Position numbers and translations under genes: made by a program
Shown: positions 60,166 to 64,000 of the stretch, one piece after another
Numbering within the stretch: position 1 is the stretch's first letter
Layout of the letters: every line of letters starts with the position of its first letter
Notes under the pieces: model-generated
What the model saw: the letters and a program-made list of their open reading frames with translations, nothing else
Databases searched by the model: none
What the model was told of the DNA's origin: nothing
Origin: Clitopilus passeckerianus
Taxonomy: Eukaryota > Basidiomycota > Agaricomycetes > Agaricales > Entolomataceae
Reading direction: 5' to 3'
DNA: 64,000 nucleotides
NCBI GenBank assembly: GCA_944990035.1
Contig: CALYLX010000141.1
Coordinates: 678,589 to 742,588 of the forward strand

Positions 60166-61229
60166 TTTACTGGTCTTGATTTCTATTAGACATTTTTCGT
60201 TCTTGCCTTGGAATTGTCCACTGCCATTTGTATTATCTTCACCCCACACACGATGTAGTTCTATCACATATTCCTTTGATGTACAATATTTGAAACTTCG
60301 TTCACTGTATATATGTATCTTAACCATTATATTCGGGCACTGTCCTGTACCTCTCGTGTTCGTACCGTCTGCATCACGACCTAGTTGCCTAATACACGTC
60401 CATTACCCCCTGATGAAGTTCCGGATGAACACGAACCCCTTGACGGCCTGTATATCTGAATATACTCTCGTGCTGTGTGCTACAGTACGCATGTCAAAGT
60501 ATTATGCAGGCTACAATCACCCGATTGGGAGTCGCTTGTCTTTTGGCAGGAACATGATCTCATGCCCTAGACCATAGCTCTTAATATACGCTGTTGCCTC
60601 TGCAGTCGTCAGATTGCCGATTGCAGCTACTGTGGTGAGTGGAGGAGGATTATGCCATTCGAGTTACTGGAGCTTGGTTGATAGTAGAACCCAAATAATG
60701 TAGGAGAGAAGGACGATTTTCAATAGAGGACTAACCCTGCTGCCCCGAAATTTGAATACTGGTGAGCCCAGGAGCCAATACTGTTGCAGAAGTATTCACC
60801 AGAATCGAATACTGCACGCTTAGAAACCAGCCCAGCTGCGGTTTAGGCCAGCAGGACATGTAATCTTTCATACTCATTGTATTATATGTACTTAGAATTA
60901 CTTGAACATGTAATGAACTCGATGCGTACCTTACAAATGTGTGACGTGCACGCTAAGAATAGAAATATCGAAGCCACCACTGCCATGTGACCGGCCCAGA
61001 TCAACAATTCTGACTGAGATTTGCGTTGGTCACCAGCTCGAAGATTGCCGTGGCGCAAATATCTTCTACGCCATGCTGAAGCACTTTACCATTAATCCCA
61101 ACCGTTACCCGCTGATCCGAAGGATACACCGAGATAGAAAATGTCCGGGATTGGTGGGTGCCCGGCTGGGCCGACTATTCTCGATGAAACACAATCATAC
61201 CGCCAAGATGAATCAAGCACACACAGGGT
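60166..61229. other. Subtelomeric intergenic region
   Basis: 3' region of the HMG-box gene and about 900 bases with short frames only. A short telomere-like GGGTTTAGGG sits at the border with the retroelement (61226-61235). Confidence 0.45.
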
Positions 61230-61639
61230 TTAGGGTAGTAGAGTTTCACGACCTTGCTGGAAGGCCGGAGCGAAGCGTAGGTCTGGAAGCTTGGGAGTAG
61301 GCGTGTAAGGCAGATGCGGTGTCTGGAAAGTCCCAGAGGTTGATGAAACCACCTGGCCAGAACTTTCGCTGTTTATATACAGCTCATCAGTCCGTCGACA
61401 TGTGTTTACCTGACACCACACGGTGCGCCGTCGTGCAACCGTGCGGGACTCCTTATCATGTGTTATACTTACTTAGCTTGGCGCGCTATTTTCGTTGTTG
61501 ACTTGCTAAAGTCCGAGACGCGATGGAACGGCGAAACGTTAACATGACGAAATGCGAACATAACGAGATGTAACGAAACAGCTGAACTCGGGTCCTCGTG
61601 AGGCCACGATCGATTCTGCACCTTCTAGACATTTCCCCT
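61230..61639 (-). repeat. Left pseudo-LTR direct repeat of the Penelope-like element
   Basis: 410 bp, nearly identical to 63396-63804. The only differences seen are one inserted base and one substitution around 61311-61319. It starts TTAGGGTAGTAGAG and ends ACATTTCCCCT. It includes a hammerhead motif on the minus strand. Confidence 0.9.
61320..61401 (-). ncRNA. Hammerhead ribozyme motif, left copy
   Basis: Read on the minus strand: stem I 5' strand (AUGUC, GACGGA part), core CUGAUGA, stem II GCUGU/ACAGC with loop AUAUAA, core GAAA, and a long stem III that begins GUUCU and closes with GGGACU. The cleavage triplet is CUU, predicted between 61328 and 61327. The 3' side UCC pairs with GGA, and after a small internal loop GACA pairs with UGUC. 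All conserved core bases are present. This copy lacks one outer stem I pair that the right copy has. Confidence 0.8.
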
Positions 61640-62549
61640 GTGGCACGGAGAAACCAGTGGAGCGGTGAGTTCGATCATCTCGACGAGTGGATGTAGCGGA
61701 ACTGCCCAAGGCGCATTGCATCATCCATACTAACGGCTATCTTGACGATATCCATCAAAACTACTCGTTAGCGATCAAGCGTTGGACTGAAGTAATCAAA
61801 TCCAGTGTTAGTGTTCGGTTGTTACCTAGACGCGTGCGTAAACGGATGTCAACTAGACATCGTCGTGTCATACTCGACGCATTTGTATGGTATGTTGAGG
61901 TCTAAAGCCTGCCGAGTCGTTCCCCTTATGGGGGGATCAGTCCGGAGTTCGCGATAGTCCTTACCGTTTTTAGCCGGTTTAGGTTTAGCTAACGGTGAAC
62001 ACAAGTAAGTAATAGTTCATCTACCAGAGAATCTCGATGAACCACGTACGGTTTAGGGTTTAGGGTAATGCGGGGAGTACTCTCCGTCCCTAAGTTGAAT
62101 CCTGCGATGCCCAATATCGCTTGCAGAGGCGTAGCGACGCTCCCAATAAAGATGTCGTCACAATTTCCTGCATTACCATACGTTGATAAGTTGCCATAGT
62201 CTGCATAAGAGGTATATCCTTTCATACTAACTATTTCTTGTCACCCAGTTAGGCCCTTATATCTGTTGCTACGGGAGGGAATGAGATGTCGACTAAACGT
62301 GCACAGATCTCACCGTAGGAATTAGGGATCTTCGCCCGGGGAACGCCCGAGTACCAGAATCTAAACGCACAGATTTTAAGCGATGCGTCGGGGAACGAGA
62401 TGACGACTTAACGTGAATCAGATCTGCCCGACGATTCTCAGCGAAAACGTTATTAAGCGTGCTGATCGACGTTTACCCGAGACTGTAGCAGTTAACTCGG
62501 TACCTGGCGGGTAACAATAGTCTAATTAGACTACTTAGCGTATCATTGA
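61640..62549 (-). other. Interior 3' region of the Penelope-like element
   Basis: About 900 bases between the left repeat and the stop codon of the enzyme fragment; probably its 3' untranslated region. It holds two TTTAGGG units at 62052-62065 and TTTAGG units at about 61978-61989. No other gene. Confidence 0.5.
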
Positions 62550-63395
62550 TCAAATATTATGATGGACATATTCCAGATCACCTGGCTCTGGACGGTTCCC
62601 TTGTCGGTACTGAGTCGCAGGCTGGGTATTCACCGTTTCAACTTCGGGTTCCTCTGGAACTATCTCGTCAATATGGTTTTCCCGTAATAAATTTTGATCA
62701 ATGCGAGAGATTACTTGTTTTTTCCACGACGAAGATACGTCAAACAAATTTCGTGTTCGTTTTTTCGAAACAAGCACGCGGCGGTCTAGGATATCAAGTT
62801 TCCGGATATCCGGGAGTGACACATAGTGCTTGCTTATGGCAAAGAACTGGTCTCGACATTCGAGGCCAGATTCCCAATCCTCTGGTTCGGGGTACGCGCT
62901 TCCCAGTTTACCTGAGTCGTACGCTTCCATGTACTCTTTCCAGTGACCATACATTAATCTCTCAACTTCTTTAGCGTTAAAGAAATCCCACGCACTGTTG
63001 AATTCGGATTTAAGAACGAGCAGCCCATGTGGTTCCTCTTCGTCTTTCCTCAAGGTGAGACGTTGTTTCCACCGCTCATCGATGTTATTCTTAATCCAGG
63101 CTCTAACGAGTGCTTCCGGATATCCACGACTGATGTACAGCGCTTGCAATTGCGCTATTTGCTCGACGTAATCTGATTTACGAGAACATAGCGTGGCTAT
63201 CCGGGCAACTTCACCATAAACGACGCCTCGTTTGACGATCGTAGGATGAAAACTGATCCAGGGTATTCTTTCTTGGTGGTTTCTAGCCTTCCTATACGGC
63301 TTCCATTGTAAATGATTGAATTCGTCTTTGAATATCAACATGTCTAAGAATGGAGCGCAGTGAAATGAGACTTCCCACACAATCTGGCAGTTGAG
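62550..63395 (-). pseudogene. Reverse transcriptase fragment, Coprina-type Penelope-like element
   Basis: About 280 codons open from the right-repeat border down to the stop at 62550. It reads WEVSFHCAPFLDMLIFKD, then WKPYRKARNHQERIPWISFH and PTIVKRGVVYGEVARIATLC. YISRGYPEALVRAWI follows, then FNSAWDFFNAKEVERLMYGH and KKRTRNLFDVSSSWKKQ. This is the end of the reverse transcriptase core and the thumb/C-terminal part of endonuclease-less Penelope-like proteins of basidiomycetes (Coprina). The catalytic aspartates (YxDD) and all upstream motifs are missing, and no GIY-YIG endonuclease follows. There is no ATG at the beginning; an in-frame TAA sits at the junction with the repeat. It is therefore a 5'-truncated pseudogene. 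Confidence 0.85.
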
Positions 63396-63804
63396 TTAGG
63401 GTAGTAGAGTTTCACGACCTTGCTGGAAGGCCGGAGCGAAGCGTAGGTCTGGAAGCTTGGGAGTAGGCGTGTAAGGCGATGCGATGTCTGGAAAGTCCCA
63501 GAGGTTGATGAAACCACCTGGCCAGAACTTTCGCTGTTTATATACAGCTCATCAGTCCGTCGACATGTGTTTACCTGACACCACACGGTGCGCCGTCGTG
63601 CAACCGTGCGGGACTCCTTATCATGTGTTATACTTACTTAGCTTGGCGCGCTATTTTCGTTGTTGACTTGCTAAAGTCCGAGACGCGATGGAACGGCGAA
63701 ACGTTAACATGACGAAATGCGAACATAACGAGATGTAACGAAACAGCTGAACTCGGGTCCTCGTGAGGCCACGATCGATTCTGCACCTTCTAGACATTTC
63801 CCCT
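63396..63804 (-). repeat. Right pseudo-LTR direct repeat of the Penelope-like element
   Basis: 409 bp copy of 61230-61639. Its right end (ACATTTCCCCT) joins directly to the telomeric array, while the left copy continues into element sequence at the same point. Confidence 0.9.
63484..63566 (-). ncRNA. Hammerhead ribozyme motif, right copy
   Basis: Same core and stems as the left copy. Stem I is slightly better, with GACAU pairing AUGUC. Predicted cleavage is between 63493 and 63492 on the minus strand. Confidence 0.8.
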
Positions 63805-63938
63805 TAGGGTTTAGGGTTTAGGGTTTAGGGTTTAGGGTTTAGGGTTAGGGTTTAGGGTTTAGGGTTTAGGGTTTAGGGTTTAGGGTTTAGGGTTTAGGGT
63901 TTAGGGTTTAGGGTTTAGGGTTTAGGTTTAGGTTTAGG
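63804..63938 (+). repeat. Telomeric-type TTTAGGG array
   Basis: About 19 units of TTTAGGG, with one TTAGGG variant near 63844 and three degenerate TTTAGG units at the right end. The G-rich strand runs rightwards, as at a right chromosome end, but non-telomeric sequence follows, so the array is internal here. Confidence 0.95.
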
Positions 63939-64000
63939 TGCTGATGAGTTCTCGTAACAGGACGCAATTAACCTTAGCAATACGTAACTGAACGAAGTAC
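63939..64000. other. Non-telomeric sequence beyond the array
   Basis: 62 bases that begin TGCTGATGAGTTCTCG. They may be the start of another subtelomeric element. Too short to classify. Confidence 0.3.

Larger units (their letters stand above)
61230..63804 (-). mobile_element. 5'-truncated Coprina-type (endonuclease-less) Penelope-like retroelement with direct repeats
   Basis: Two direct repeats of about 410 bp (61230-61639 and 63396-63804) bracket an interior whose only clear gene is on the minus strand, the C-terminal part of a Penelope-type reverse transcriptase. The telomere-array side is to the right, so the element's 5' end faces the array and its 3' end faces inward, as expected for a retroelement added to a chromosome end. 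The coding part starts right at the border with the right repeat, so the element is cut short at its 5' side and the catalytic part of the enzyme is absent. Short TTTAGGG blocks occur at the left border (61226-61235) and inside (62052-62065). The repeats match the pseudo-LTRs known from this class. The copy cannot be autonomous. Confidence 0.8.

Noticed and set aside
61230..63804. LTR retrotransposon flanked by LTRs
   Set aside because: The repeats lack TG...CA ends, there is no gag, protease or integrase, and the enzyme fragment is of Penelope type with ribozyme motifs, so pseudo-LTRs fit better.
63804..64000. True chromosome end
   Set aside because: The array is followed by at least 60 bases of non-telomeric sequence, so it is interstitial in this window.
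1..64000. tRNA or rRNA genes
   Set aside because: No T-loop consensus (GGTTCRANYCC) with a matching acceptor stem and no rRNA-like blocks were found by eye; a covariance search could still find a divergent one.

Overview
The window looks like nuclear DNA of a filamentous basidiomycete, most likely an agaricomycete. Genes are split by many short GT-AG introns of about 50-75 bases, often with CTAAY-like branch sites and some very small exons. The gene families fit as well: a Zn2Cys6 regulator, a fungal-type NLR, a GH5 exo-glucanase, a DAL5-type permease, a THEM6-like thioesterase, an HMG-box regulator and a Coprina-type retroelement. Gene spans below run from start to stop and include introns; exon limits were worked out by hand from splice signals and reading frame.

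Layout: 0-5 kb, minus strand, carries the 5' part of an NLR-like NTPase, a multi-pass membrane protein and a 2-oxoglutarate/Fe(II) oxygenase. 5.9-14.1 kb, plus strand, carries AP endonuclease 2 (APN2), a Zn2Cys6 factor and a GH5 glucanase. 14.5-15.7 kb holds a minus-strand membrane protein, followed by about 3.5 kb with no gene I can support. 19-26 kb, minus strand, holds a GATA-finger regulator and a THEM6-like thioesterase, with a possible decayed membrane-protein gene between them. 27.5-28.3 kb encodes a secreted kinase-like protein. 29-33 kb encodes a 1.36-kDa-residue-scale (about 1,355 aa) disordered protein. 34.7-36.6 kb encodes two small secreted proteins, one with a knottin-like six-cysteine pattern. 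37.6-39.9 kb is a kinesin-14. 43.8-45.5 kb is a sugar transporter and 46.3-47.0 kb a beta-trefoil lectin. 49.9-51.2 kb is a frame-broken gene, 52.9-55.5 kb an ACS/DAL5-type permease, and 57.6-60.2 kb an HMG-box regulator with two apparent frameshifts.

The right end (61.2-64.0 kb) is the most unusual part. A 5'-truncated, endonuclease-less Penelope-like element of the Coprina type lies on the minus strand between two nearly identical direct repeats of about 410 bp. It abuts an array of plant-type TTTAGGG telomeric repeats. Each direct repeat contains, on the element's sense strand, a sequence that folds as a complete hammerhead ribozyme (CUGAUGA, 5-bp stem II, GAAA, paired stems I and III, cleavage site CUU). 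This matches a telomere-associated retroelement whose transcripts could cut themselves within the repeats.

The genes do not form one pathway. There is no operon-like logic; nearby secreted or cell-surface genes (kinase-like, knottin-like, helical repeat, lectin, transporters) suggest an accessory chromosome arm leading to a subtelomere.
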